Shown: piece after piece, positions 1 through 8,988 of the stretch
Position numbering within the stretch: the first letter of the stretch is position 1
How the letters are laid out: each line of letters opens with the position of its first letter
From: Eubacteriales bacterium
GTDB taxonomy: Bacteria > Bacillota > Clostridia > Oscillospirales > Oscillospiraceae
Assembly (NCBI GenBank): GCA_030536515.1
Contig: JAUNPV010000001.1
Location: 186,001-250,000, forward strand
Length of the DNA stretch: 64,000 nt
Reading direction: 5' to 3'
Made by a program: the position numbers and the translations under genes
The notes under the pieces: model-generated
What the model was told of the DNA's origin: nothing
Seen by the model: the letters and a program-made list of their open reading frames with translations, nothing else
The model's database searches: none

Positions 1-1707
1 GAACAAACTGCAACTCTCACAATGCCCGCAAACGACTATCAGATATTCGCCGTCTTTGAGCAGGTCCCCCTTGCCGAGTATACCGTTTCCTTCAATGCAA
101 ACGGCGGCTCCGGTGAAATGAAACCCCAACAGGCTACCGAGGGGACTCCCTTCACCGTGCCCAATAGCGGCTTCGCCGCACCTGATGATAAGGTGTTTAT
201 CGGCTGGAAAATTGAGGGTGATGCAACCGACACGCTCTATCCCGCTGGTGAGAGCATCGAAGTTACTGCTGACGTGACCCTTGTTGCGCAGTGGGATGTG
301 GATAAGACCGGCTGGTATACCGTCACGTTCACAAGCGATGGGAAGGAAATCAGCAAGGAGACTGTGAAACCCGGCTCAACCGTCACTTTCCCCAACTCTG
401 CTGAACTTTCCAAGGACGATTGCTGGTTCTTCGGCTGGAAGGACCAGGATGGCAAGGAATACCAGACGGATGCCCTCCCCAGCGACCTCAAGGTTGAAAA
501 GGACATGGAATTCGATGCCATTTGGATTCCTCTGAATATTACCTTTAAAATCACCTACAACACCACAGGCGGCGCATTCACAGAAGGAAATCAGGATTGG
601 AGCATCTCTCCGGAAAGGACATGGGAGTATTCCACCAATGTGACTAGCTTAATTCCGGTGAAGAAAAACTGCACCTTCAAGGGCTGGACTGCTGACCCCA
701 AGACAGAAACACCTGATCCCAACTATGCGACCGGGGAGGTAGTTAATCTGACTTGGAGAAATCCTGAACTGACACTGTATGCTGTCTGGGAGGAAACAAT
801 CACCACAGATAAGTACACCGTGAGCGTTTCCAGCAACAATGGCACCCCCTCTGGCTCTGGTACCTATGAGGCCGGCAAGCAGATCAATGTCTCCGTTACA
901 GCTCCCGCTCAAGTAGCAGGCGACAACAAAACCTGGGACTTTGACGGTTGGACCGGTATGGAATTTAAGAATCCTTCCGAGTTGAAGCAGTCCTTCACTA
1001 TGCCCGGCAGCAACGTCACGCTGACTGCCAACTTCACGCAGAAAGAGGACCTTAATAACAACGAAATTCCCGACGAGGACGAAACCTATACCGTGACCGT
1101 TACAGCCAAGCCCGACACTGCAAAGGTTGAGGGCGGCGGCAGCTACAAGACGGGCGACAAGGTGACAGTGAAAGTCACTACTCCCACCGCCGCCCCGTCC
1201 AACGGCAAGGAGTGGGTGTTCAAGGGCTGGACCGCCAAGGGCCTGGCACTTACCGAGACAGAAAAGTACGCCGAGACTCTGAGCTTCAAGATGCCCGCCA
1301 AGGATGTAGAGCTTGAGGCAGTGTTTGAAGAGGAACACTCCGCCATTGCCTACAAAATCGAATTCTACGACCGTGGCAACATGGTCAATGTCGAATACGT
1401 GGCCGAGGGCAAGACGCTGGACTCCCTGCCCGACCCCGACCGCAGCGGCTACTGGCTCAAGGGCTGGTACTCCAAGACCGGCGGCAAGGGCTACAAGCTG
1501 ACCACTGACACAGAGCTGCCCGGCAAGTTCCCCGTTCGTGACGGAAACATCATCAAGGTCTATGCCTACTGGATTAAAACCGATTCCACCAACCCCAAGA
1601 CCAGCGATGATTCCAACATCTTCCTGTGGACCGCCATCCTGTGCCTGGCCACCGCCGGCCTGGCCGGTGCCGCTGCCTACACCCTGCGCACCAAAAAGCG
1701 CCGCTAA
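1..1707 (+). CDS. InlB B-repeat cell-wall-anchored protein (5' end missing)
   Basis: The reading frame is open to base 1, and the residues before the first ATG (position 22) complete a repeat motif (TLTMPAND) that recurs later as FTMPGSN and FKMPAKD. That ATG is therefore internal and the gene starts outside the window. The protein is a chain of Listeria-Bacteroides (InlB B) repeats of about 70 residues, each with a V.F..NGG-like strand, a G(W/Y) core and an AxW end. The C-terminus has a sortase-like NPKTSD motif, a hydrophobic segment and a KKRR tail, so wall anchoring is expected. An intrinsic terminator follows. Its anchor closely resembles that of the surface protein at 46610-49432. The ligand is unknown. 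Confidence 0.85.
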   Translation, partial: EQTATLTMPANDYQIFAVFEQVPLAEYTVSFNANGGSGEMKPQQATEGTPFTVPNSGFAAPDDKVFIGWKIEGDATDTLYPAGESIEVTADVTLVAQWDVDKTGWYTVTFTSDGKEISKETVKPGSTVTFPNSAELSKDDCWFFGWKDQDGKEYQTDALPSDLKVEKDMEFDAIWIPLNITFKITYNTTGGAFTEGNQDWSISPERTWEYSTNVTSLIPVKKNCTFKGWTADPKTETPDPNYATGEVVNLTWRNPELTLYAVWEETITTDKYTVSVSSNNGTPSGSGTYEAGKQINVSVTAPAQVAGDNKTWDFDGWTGMEFKNPSELKQSFTMPGSNVTLTANFTQKEDLNNNEIPDEDETYTVTVTAKPDTAKVEGGGSYKTGDKVTVKVTTPTAAPSNGKEWVFKGWTAKGLALTETEKYAETLSFKMPAKDVELEAVFEEEHSAIAYKIEFYDRGNMVNVEYVAEGKTLDSLPDPDRSGYWLKGWYSKTGGKGYKLTTDTELPGKFPVRDGNIIKVYAYWIKTDSTNPKTSDDSNIFLWTAILCLATAGLAGAAAYTLRTKKRR

Positions 1708-1718
1708 ACCATAAAATC

Positions 1719-1752
1719 GCCCCCGGAAACACAACGTTTCCGGGGGCCTTTT
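1719..1752 (+). terminator. Intrinsic terminator of the surface protein gene
   Basis: A 12-bp perfect GC-rich stem (1719-1730 with 1735-1746) is closed by a 4-base loop and followed by a short T run. It lies 11 bases after the stop codon. Confidence 0.8.
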
Positions 1753-1753
1753 G

Positions 1754-1913
1754 CCTTCCCCTTGAGGGGAAGGTGGCCCGGCAAAGCCGGGTCGGATGAG
1801 GTGTGTACACGCTGCAAATACCTCTGCACTTCTATAGTGTATACCAGGAAAACACCTCATCAGTCATAGGCCTCTGGCGAGAGGCCTATGCCAGCTTCTC
1901 CTCAAGGAGAAGC
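1754..1913. repeat. MITE-like element with hairpin ends
   Basis: The two ends are inverted relatives. Each has a C/T-rich hairpin built on CCTTGAGG, then TGGC, a second hairpin, and GATGAGGTG pointing inward. The left end is 1754-1803 and the right end about 1850-1913. About 46 bp lie between them, with no ORF. A single-ended relative lies at 21101-21148. The right end abuts the stop codon of the ParB-like gene. Confidence 0.55.
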
Positions 1914-1915
1914 CA

Positions 1916-2698
1916 TTATTTCGGAATCGTAATGGTCAGCACAATCTGGCTGTCTGTTTCTCTTCGCTCGGACACCGCCGGGATGCCGCTGCGCTGGATG
2001 GCCTGGAGGGAGGCGGTGAGGGATTTGAGGAAGGTCCCCACGTCGGGCCGGGGGTTCCGGGCGGGCCGCTGGGTCAGCAGGGAGTCGATGTACCGCTCCG
2101 CCCGGGCCACGCTCATGGCCTGGCGGACGATTTCCGAAATGGCGGCCAGCTTTTCCTCGTCGCTTCTCAGCTTCAGCAGCGCCCGGGCGTGGCGCTCCGT
2201 CAGGCCGGATTCCCGGATGGTGGCCAGAACCAGGTCCGAGTGCTTCAGCAGCCGGAGCTTGTTGGCAATGGCACTCTGGCTTTTGCCCAGCAGCCGGGCC
2301 GCCTGCTCCTGGCGCATATCCCAGTCCCGCAGCAGCCGGGCAATGCCCACCGCCTCCTCGATGAAGTCCAGGTCCTGGCGCTGCAAATTCTCCACCAGCG
2401 CCGCCATGCCGCTCTCCCGGCTGTCCATGCTCAGCACGATGCAGGGAATGTCGTCCACCCCCGCCCGCTGGGCCGCCCGGAGCCGCCGCTCCCCGGCGAT
2501 GAGCTCGTAGGAATTGCCCACCCGCCGCACGGACAGCGGCTGCAAAATGCCGTGCTGGCGGATGGAGTCGGCCAGCTCGTCCAGGGCCTCCGGGGTGAAA
2601 ATCTTCCGGGGCTGGGCCGGGTTGGGACGGATGGACCCCGCCGGGAGAAACACCACCCGGCCGGTCTCCATATAGGTTTTCAGCTTCTGACACTGCAT
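1916..2698 (-). CDS. ParB/Spo0J/Noc-family DNA-binding protein
   Basis: This 260-residue protein has the ParB N-terminal domain (about residues 14-105, with NPAQPRK and the CTP-binding GERR motif at 69-72), a central helix-turn-helix (about 125-147) and a C-terminal dimerisation-like region. ParB proteins bind centromere-like sites as CTP-dependent clamps; Noc is the nucleoid-occlusion paralogue. No parA gene is adjacent, which fits Noc or an orphan ParB better than a par operon, but the N-terminal amphipathic helix typical of Noc is not evident. Start: ATG preceded by a G-rich Shine-Dalgarno (AAGGGGG). Confidence 0.8.
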   Translation of the reverse strand: MQCQKLKTYMETGRVVFLPAGSIRPNPAQPRKIFTPEALDELADSIRQHGILQPLSVRRVGNSYELIAGERRLRAAQRAGVDDIPCIVLSMDSRESGMAALVENLQRQDLDFIEEAVGIARLLRDWDMRQEQAARLLGKSQSAIANKLRLLKHSDLVLATIRESGLTERHARALLKLRSDEEKLAAISEIVRQAMSVARAERYIDSLLTQRPARNPRPDVGTFLKSLTASLQAIQRSGIPAVSERRETDSQIVLTITIPK

Positions 2699-2907
2699 GG
2701 CACGACCCCCTTCGTTGATGCCTCCATTGTAGGCCAGTTCACCGGGGAATCCCCACGAAAACGGCCCGGGGAGAAAAAACTTGTTGAGGGCGGTGCGCTG
2801 CCCCGTTTTTGGCAGCTCAAAAAGTCAGCCCCACGGACAGCCGCAAGGGCTGTCCCTACGCATAGGGGGCCGCCCTACGGATTTTTAGAAAAAATTTCAT
2901 TTTTTTC

Positions 2908-2936
2908 TTTACATTTCGTTCATCATCGTGTATAGT
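2908..2936 (+). promoter_or_regulatory. Promoter of the THF riboswitch transcript
   Basis: TTTACA (2908-2913) and TATAGT (2931-2936) are separated by 17 bases. The predicted start, near 2943, falls just before the riboswitch aptamer. Confidence 0.7.
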
Positions 2937-2944
2937 AGAGCGTG

Positions 2945-3043
2945 AACAGAGTAGGAGACCTTGCGTGAAGTGCTGTCAAGATGGGGAGTTGTGTGACAGA
3001 CGAAGGGCGCTTGCCCGCGATGAGGACTCCGCACCCGCTGCGT
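2945..3043 (+). ncRNA. Tetrahydrofolate (THF, folE-motif) riboswitch
   Basis: The conserved blocks of the class occur in order: GAGTAG, GCGTGAAGTG, a G-rich strand (GGGGAGT), ACGAA, and a 3' strand with GACTCCGCACCCGCTG that can pair back with the G-rich strand. I aligned these by eye with the remembered Eubacterium siraeum aptamer. The downstream gene is a folate ECF transporter component, the expected target of this class. It probably senses reduced folates. Confidence 0.85.
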
Positions 3044-3155
3044 CATATTGGTGGAAATGAAACCCTCCTTTATGTAGCAACGATACTCGGTCGGGCGACA
3101 GGTCGGCTGTTATTTTGCTGCCTTTCCCCACGGGTCAACGATGTTGTATAGAAGC

Positions 3156-3186
3156 TCCCTGGCGGTTTATCCGTCGGGGATTTTTT
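3156..3186 (+). terminator. Leader terminator, likely riboswitch expression platform
   Basis: A 10-bp stem (3156-3165 with 3171-3180, two G-U pairs) with a TTTAT loop is followed by six T residues, 70 bases before the folate transporter start. A competing partner for the 3' arm exists at 3125-3133, suggesting an antiterminator. Confidence 0.7.
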
Positions 3187-3256
3187 GTACACATAGCCGT
3201 CGGGGCAGGAAATGCTGCTTTTGTCCGTTGCCTACATTTGAAAGGAGGACCTTTTT

Positions 3257-3826
3257 ATGTCCGTATCCAAAAGCAAATTCACCGTCAAGCGCATCACCCT
3301 GAACGCCATGCTTATCGCCATGTACCTGGTGCTCTCCTACATGAAGCTCACCATGGGCGGTTTGCAGATTACCTTCGCCTTCCTGCCGGTTATCATCTGC
3401 GCCCTGGCCTTTGGGCCGGTGGACGGGCTGATTGTGGGCTTTCTGGCGGAGTTCCTGTCCCAGATTCTGGGGCCCTACGGCATGACCCCCACCACCCTGC
3501 TGTGGGTGGCCCCCGTGGCGGTCCGGGGTCTGCTGGTGGGCCTGTTCGCCATGCTGGTCCTGAGAAGCACCGACATTGAGGCATATGTCAGCGACCGCAG
3601 GCACCTGGCGGTTCTGCTGGCGGCCATTGTGGGCACCGGCATCCTGGGCTCCATCATGAACACCGGCGTGCTGTATGTGGACTCTAAGATGTTCGGCTAC
3701 TATTCCTACGCCATGGTTTTCGGCGTGTTCTGGATTCGCATTGTCTCCGGCGTTATCTCCCACATTGCCATGACCCTGGTGGCTGTCCCCGTCACCGTGG
3801 CCCTGCGCAAGTCCAAGCTCATCTAA
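3257..3826 (+). CDS. folT: Folate-family ECF transporter S component
   Basis: This 189-residue protein has about six hydrophobic segments and the N-terminal alanine/leucine-rich first helix (ITLNAMLIAMYLVLSYMKL) of ECF substrate-binding subunits. S components capture the vitamin and share an energising module (EcfA, EcfA', EcfT), which is not in this window. Folate specificity is inferred from the upstream THF riboswitch and from folC directly downstream. Start: ATG 6-7 bases after AAAGGAGG. Its likely regulation is premature termination in the leader. Confidence 0.85.
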   Translation: MSVSKSKFTVKRITLNAMLIAMYLVLSYMKLTMGGLQITFAFLPVIICALAFGPVDGLIVGFLAEFLSQILGPYGMTPTTLLWVAPVAVRGLLVGLFAMLVLRSTDIEAYVSDRRHLAVLLAAIVGTGILGSIMNTGVLYVDSKMFGYYSYAMVFGVFWIRIVSGVISHIAMTLVAVPVTVALRKSKLI

Positions 3827-3847
3827 AGCATTCCGACACCCCCAATA

Positions 3848-3867
3848 CCTTCCCCCCGGGGGAAGGT
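3848..3867. repeat. C-rich palindromic repeat fragment
   Basis: A short hairpin (ACCTTCCC / GGGAAGGT) of the family seen at 1754, 20914 and 21101 lies between folT and folC. There is no T run, so it is not a clear terminator. Confidence 0.5.
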
Positions 3868-3922
3868 TTGGCGCACTGCGCTGCTGCCAAGCAATACTAT
3901 TTTAAGAAAAGAGACCACACCC

Positions 3923-5188
<1,266 letters not shown>

Positions 5189-5206
5189 TCCGGTGTGACC
5201 GGCGAT

Positions 5207-5262
5207 TGTAGGGCGGCCTGCCCTCAGGCCGCCGCCCATGCCTTCCTCCAGGAGGGCATGGG
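5207..5262. repeat. Repeat family A, copy 1
   Basis: A GGGCGGCCTG...CAGGCCGCC palindrome is followed by a second hairpin built on CATGCC/GGCATG. Other copies: 21206, 24206, 28635 and 29712 (inverted). Confidence 0.75.
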
Positions 5263-5305
5263 AAGAACGCGCCTGCGTTTTTCAAACAGAATAGGAGAGA
5301 TTTTT

Positions 5306-6355
5306 ATGACAAAGGTTCAAAAAACGTCCAATCTGTACCCCCACCCCTTCTCCAAAGCCTACTGGCGGGATGCCGCCGCTGAGCTGCGGGACACCCGGAT
5401 GCTGGTGTTCACTGCGCTGATGATTGCCCTGCGGGTGGCCATGAAGCCCCTGTCCATCCCCATCGGCCCCAGCCTGTATATCAACACCGCCTTCCTGGCC
5501 AACGCCCTGGGCGCTATGGTCTACGGGCCCGTGGTGGCGGGCCTGGCCGCCTGTATCACCGATTTCCTGGGCTACCTCATCGCCCCCCAGGGCGGCTTCT
5601 ACTTCCCGCCCTATATGCTCACCGAGGTGGCGGGCTCCATGATTTTCGCCCTGTTCCTGTACCGGGCCAAGCTCACCCCTGTCCGGGTGCTGCTGAGCCG
5701 GTTCTGCATCTGCTTCGGCGTTAACGTGCTGCTCCAGGCTCCCATCCATATGTGGTATAACGCTGTCTTCATGGGCGGGAAGCACGTCATCCTTACCATC
5801 CCCGGCATCCTCAAGAATCTGTTCATGTTCCCCATCGAGTCCGTTGTGCTGACCCTGTTCCTGTCCGTCATGCAGCCCATCACCTATCGGATGAAGCTGA
5901 CCTACGATAAGGAGAATGCCCTGCACTTCTCCAAGCGGGAGATTGTCACCCTGGCGGTGCTGTTCGTCTTCGGCGCAGGGTGCGTCACCGGGTATCTGTC
6001 CTACCACTATGCCCACAATTCCCTGTCCGCCAGCTACACCGCCCAGCAGCGGGTGGAGGAGAACAAGCGGGCCGACGAAATCGTGGACACCCATGAAAGC
6101 GCCGGCCAGAACGAAACCACCATGGCCGTGGTGGAGTCCGCCTACAAGAAGTTCCTGGGCGAGGACATCACCTACACCGTGGCCAGCTACGCCATGGCCG
6201 AGGGCCTGGACGAAAGCACCCAGGCAGACCTGTGGAAGCTGTCCAAATCCAAGGCCGCCAAGGAAGAAACCCTCACCCGCCTGGGCACCGCCGTGTACGT
6301 GGTAAACCAGGACAGCGGAGAGCTGATCTCCTACGAATACACCCCGGAGGGGTAA
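5306..6355 (+). CDS. Folate-type ECF S component with extra C-terminal domain
   Basis: The first ~190 residues resemble folate-family ECF S components (ALMIALRVAMKPLSIPIGPS; LTEVAGS) with about six membrane segments. A further membrane helix (about 210-232) is followed by a soluble tail of ~115 residues, so the protein (349 residues) is nearly twice the usual 170-200. The tail is probably outside the membrane and matches nothing I recognise. The start at 5306 follows AGGAGAG; the open frame upstream runs through a repeat and has no ribosome-binding site. The position after folC suggests a second folate or folate-fragment transporter. Confidence 0.75.
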   Translation: MTKVQKTSNLYPHPFSKAYWRDAAAELRDTRMLVFTALMIALRVAMKPLSIPIGPSLYINTAFLANALGAMVYGPVVAGLAACITDFLGYLIAPQGGFYFPPYMLTEVAGSMIFALFLYRAKLTPVRVLLSRFCICFGVNVLLQAPIHMWYNAVFMGGKHVILTIPGILKNLFMFPIESVVLTLFLSVMQPITYRMKLTYDKENALHFSKREIVTLAVLFVFGAGCVTGYLSYHYAHNSLSASYTAQQRVEENKRADEIVDTHESAGQNETTMAVVESAYKKFLGEDITYTVASYAMAEGLDESTQADLWKLSKSKAAKEETLTRLGTAVYVVNQDSGELISYEYTPEG

Positions 6356-6365
6356 AAAACAAACG

Positions 6366-6394
6366 GGCCTGCTGCAAAGGTTTGCAGCAGGTCC
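6366..6394. terminator. Bidirectional terminator between convergent genes
   Basis: A 13-bp near-perfect stem (GGCCTGCTGCAAA with its complement) has T-rich flanks on both sides, and is strongest for the minus strand. Confidence 0.7.
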
Positions 6395-6399
6395 TTATA

Positions 6400-7986
6400 T
6401 TATGCTTTCAGACGAATTACGCCGGAGAACTGCGCAAGATGCGCCGGGTCCTGGTCGTGGGTAATGACAACCCGGGTGGCCTGGCAGCGGGAAATGGCAC
6501 GGCGGATGATGGCCGCATTTTCCGGGTCCAGGCCGGTGGCAGGCTCGTCGAAGATGTAAACGGGCTTCCGGGTCCGAAGGCAGCGGGCCAGGCAGATTCG
6601 CTGACGCTCGCCGCCTGAGATGCGGTCCCCGAACTCGCCCAGGGGCCGGTCCCCCGCCTGCCGGGCCAGGTCGGTCAGATTCACCTGGTCCAAAAGCGCC
6701 CGGTACTGGTCGGAATCCTCTGCCGGAACGCCGGAGAACATGGTGATGTTCTCATACAGGGAGGCGTTGAACAGGCAGGTGCTTTGAGGCAGCACCCCCA
6801 CCCGGGCATAGACGGCATCGTCGGTCAGGGCGGAGATGTCCTCACCGCCCAGCAGAATGTGGCCGGTATATCCATCGTGGAGCTTGAGCAGCAGCTTCAC
6901 CAGCGTGGACTTTCCGCTGCCCGAGGGGCCGACGATTCCATAGCAGCCCCCGGGGGAGAAGGCATAGGAGAAATGCGCGAACAGCTGCCGCTCCCCGAAG
7001 GAAAAGCCGACGTCCCGGTATTCCAGGTCCCCGCCGCCGGCGGGCGGGCAGCTCTGGGCCGTCCAGGCGGACTCCCGGCCCAGCTTTCGGCGGATATCCC
7101 GGATGGAGCGGATGCGGATGGCATAGCTTATGACATTCCCGAAGCCGTTGGATATCTGGACGATGTAGTTGACCCCGGCCAGCATCAGCACTCCGTCCAG
7201 CTTCCCCTGGGCCGCCAGCCAGCCGCCCATGCCCAGCCCCGCCAGATACACCAGGGAGGCGGAGGCCAGGAAAAAGGTCTGGCTGAGTTCTCCCACAAAG
7301 CAGACCCACTGCCGCTTTTTCCGCTCGGCGGCGCTGAAGCCAAGAAACCGCTCCGTCAGCGGCCCCTGGCTGCCGTCCATGCGGATGGCCTCGCAGCCCT
7401 CGACGGTCTCCTTCATTACAGCGGTGAACGCGGCGGAGGCGGCGGAATACGCTTTTTTGGCCCGGGCGGCCAGGCGGTTAAAGAGGTTCTGGGCCGCCAG
7501 GGGCAGCGCTGCGGCGCACAGACTCACCGCCATCAGCAGGGGATGAAGAAAATACAGCATCCCGGCGGCGGCAATGATCCGGGCCGCCCAGGAGACCAGC
7601 AGAGGCACCGTTGCCAAAAAGTCACCGGCAAAGGTCTGGCAGTCGGTGGTCAGCAGATTCATATACCAGCCGCTGTCCCGCTCCCGGAAGGCCCGGATGG
7701 GCCGGGCGAACATACTGCCCAGCAGACGGCTCCGGAGGTCCTGGATGCTGTGGCTGGTCATGGCCTGCATCAGTGCGGCGCTGCCTAAACTCAGGGCAGC
7801 ATCCGCCGCCACCAGCCCAAGGCACAGCGCCAGCGCCCGCCCGGCGGCCTCCCAGCTGCCCAGCTGGGCAGCTTGCAGCACCCGTGCGCCCTCCAGGGAG
7901 GCCAGAGCGCCGATGGCCGCCAGGGCAATTTCCAGGACGGAAACCGCCAGCAGAAGGAGCTTCGTCCTTCCCGTCAGCCGGTTCAC
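6400..7986 (-). CDS. ABC exporter half-transporter (permease-ATPase fusion)
   Basis: This 528-residue protein has an N-terminal six-helix membrane domain and a C-terminal ATPase domain with Walker A GPSGSGKST, signature ISGGERQR and Walker B VYIFDEPATGLDP. This is the architecture of type IV ABC exporters for lipids, peptides or drugs, which work as dimers. No partner half-transporter is adjacent, so a homodimer is likely. It overlaps the 3' end of the HTH gene upstream by 4 bases, implying an operon with translational coupling. The substrate cannot be told from the sequence. Confidence 0.85.
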   Translation of the reverse strand: MNRLTGRTKLLLLAVSVLEIALAAIGALASLEGARVLQAAQLGSWEAAGRALALCLGLVAADAALSLGSAALMQAMTSHSIQDLRSRLLGSMFARPIRAFRERDSGWYMNLLTTDCQTFAGDFLATVPLLVSWAARIIAAAGMLYFLHPLLMAVSLCAAALPLAAQNLFNRLAARAKKAYSAASAAFTAVMKETVEGCEAIRMDGSQGPLTERFLGFSAAERKKRQWVCFVGELSQTFFLASASLVYLAGLGMGGWLAAQGKLDGVLMLAGVNYIVQISNGFGNVISYAIRIRSIRDIRRKLGRESAWTAQSCPPAGGGDLEYRDVGFSFGERQLFAHFSYAFSPGGCYGIVGPSGSGKSTLVKLLLKLHDGYTGHILLGGEDISALTDDAVYARVGVLPQSTCLFNASLYENITMFSGVPAEDSDQYRALLDQVNLTDLARQAGDRPLGEFGDRISGGERQRICLARCLRTRKPVYIFDEPATGLDPENAAIIRRAISRCQATRVVITHDQDPAHLAQFSGVIRLKA

Positions 7987-8846
7987 AGGGCGTCCTCCCG
8001 GAGAATGGGGCTTTTTCGCTCAAAATAGCCGTTGGACCAGAAATCGCTGCCATCCATGACCCACCGGGCCAGGTACAGCAGGGGTACCAGGCCGTAGCTG
8101 TCCCGGAGGGAGCAGGCCGCCAGGGGGCCGGATTCCGTTTCCACCGCCCGCTGACTGACCACCCCGCAGTCCACCAGTCCGGCAATGGCGGCCTCCGTCT
8201 GCTCCCGGGACAGGCCGGTGCAGCCCGCCAGAGCACCGGCGGAGTACAGCCCCGGCTTCCGGCCCATCAGGCACAGCAGCAGCTCCAATGCCCCGGGCCG
8301 GGCCAGGGCGGAAAACAGCTTCCGGTAGGCCTCCGTCGGCGCAAAATTCCTTGCATAGCCCCCCTCCGGCTCCGGCAGCAGCAGGTACATGGGAAAATCC
8401 GCCGCGCTGACACCCAGCAGCAGCCCCTCCTCGGTGGCAAGGCCGCTTCGGACCCAGGTCCCGTTGAGGCTGCTGTCAGCGCCGATGCGGCCCCGGCTGA
8501 GGCTGTCCTGCCAGAGGGCGGGGTCGTAGCCGCCGCCGTAGAGGCAGGACACGGTGGCCCCCAGCACCCGGTACAGCTCCCACAGCCGGGTCTCGCCGGG
8601 CAGCGTACTGAGCCACCGGGCCGTGCGGGCGGTCATGCTCTCCGTTTCCGCCCGTTCCAGGCCGAACAGGGTGTCGGTGGTCACATTCAGCGCCTCTGCA
8701 ACGGCGGGAATCATCTCCGCATCCGGCGCTCCGCCGCTTTCCCACTTGCTCACCGCCTGGGAGGACACCCCCACCAGCCCGCCCAGCTCCGCCTGGGTAA
8801 GCCCCCGGCTTTTCCGCAGAGCGGCAATCTGTGTTCCGATTTTCAT
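7983..8846 (-). CDS. XRE-family regulator with C-terminal sensor-like region
   Basis: This is a 287-residue protein. Residues 4-58 form a clear XRE helix-turn-helix (RGLTQAELGGLVGVSSQAVS). The remaining ~225 residues include a winged-helix-like stretch near 170-230. Start: ATG at 8846, preceded by AAGGAGGCG; an open extension to 8951 has no ribosome-binding site and would cross the promoter. It is cotranscribed with the ABC exporter. Four GGTTG(T/C)AT sites around its promoter suggest autoregulation. The inducer is unknown. Confidence 0.8.
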   Translation of the reverse strand: MKIGTQIAALRKSRGLTQAELGGLVGVSSQAVSKWESGGAPDAEMIPAVAEALNVTTDTLFGLERAETESMTARTARWLSTLPGETRLWELYRVLGATVSCLYGGGYDPALWQDSLSRGRIGADSSLNGTWVRSGLATEEGLLLGVSAADFPMYLLLPEPEGGYARNFAPTEAYRKLFSALARPGALELLLCLMGRKPGLYSAGALAGCTGLSREQTEAAIAGLVDCGVVSQRAVETESGPLAACSLRDSYGLVPLLYLARWVMDGSDFWSNGYFERKSPILREDAL

Positions 8847-8868
8847 AATAACGCCTCCTTGCCAAACG

Positions 8869-8943
8869 CTGGTTGTATTATAGCAAAACGGCCGGTTGTA
8901 TGCAATGGAGGCGCTTTTGCAGATATACAACCGGCGGTTGCAT
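8869..8943. promoter_or_regulatory. Cluster of GGTTG(T/C)AT operator-like repeats
   Basis: Direct copies lie at 8871 and 8893 (22 bases apart, about two helical turns), an inverted copy at 8924-8934, and a variant GGTTGCAT at 8936. They overlap both promoter boxes of the regulator-ABC operon. Confidence 0.55.
8877..8905 (-). promoter_or_regulatory. Promoter of the regulator-ABC operon
   Basis: On the minus strand TTGCAT and TATAAT are spaced by 17 bases, 31 bases upstream of the regulator start. Confidence 0.75.
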
Positions 8944-8988
8944 AATGACACATACGGTCAAAAAAAGAAGGGCTTGCACCCTCCTTTT

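Noticed and set aside
22..24. ATG at 22 as the start of the first gene
   Set aside because: The same frame is open to base 1 and encodes the first part of a recurring repeat motif, so this ATG is internal.
649..1860. 403-codon minus-strand ORF, and similar long ones at 3902-5239, 18395-20128 and 42236-43642
   Set aside because: They are antisense to strongly supported genes, have low-complexity His/Gly/Gln/Val-rich translations, and lack ribosome-binding sites. They are GC-driven shadows.
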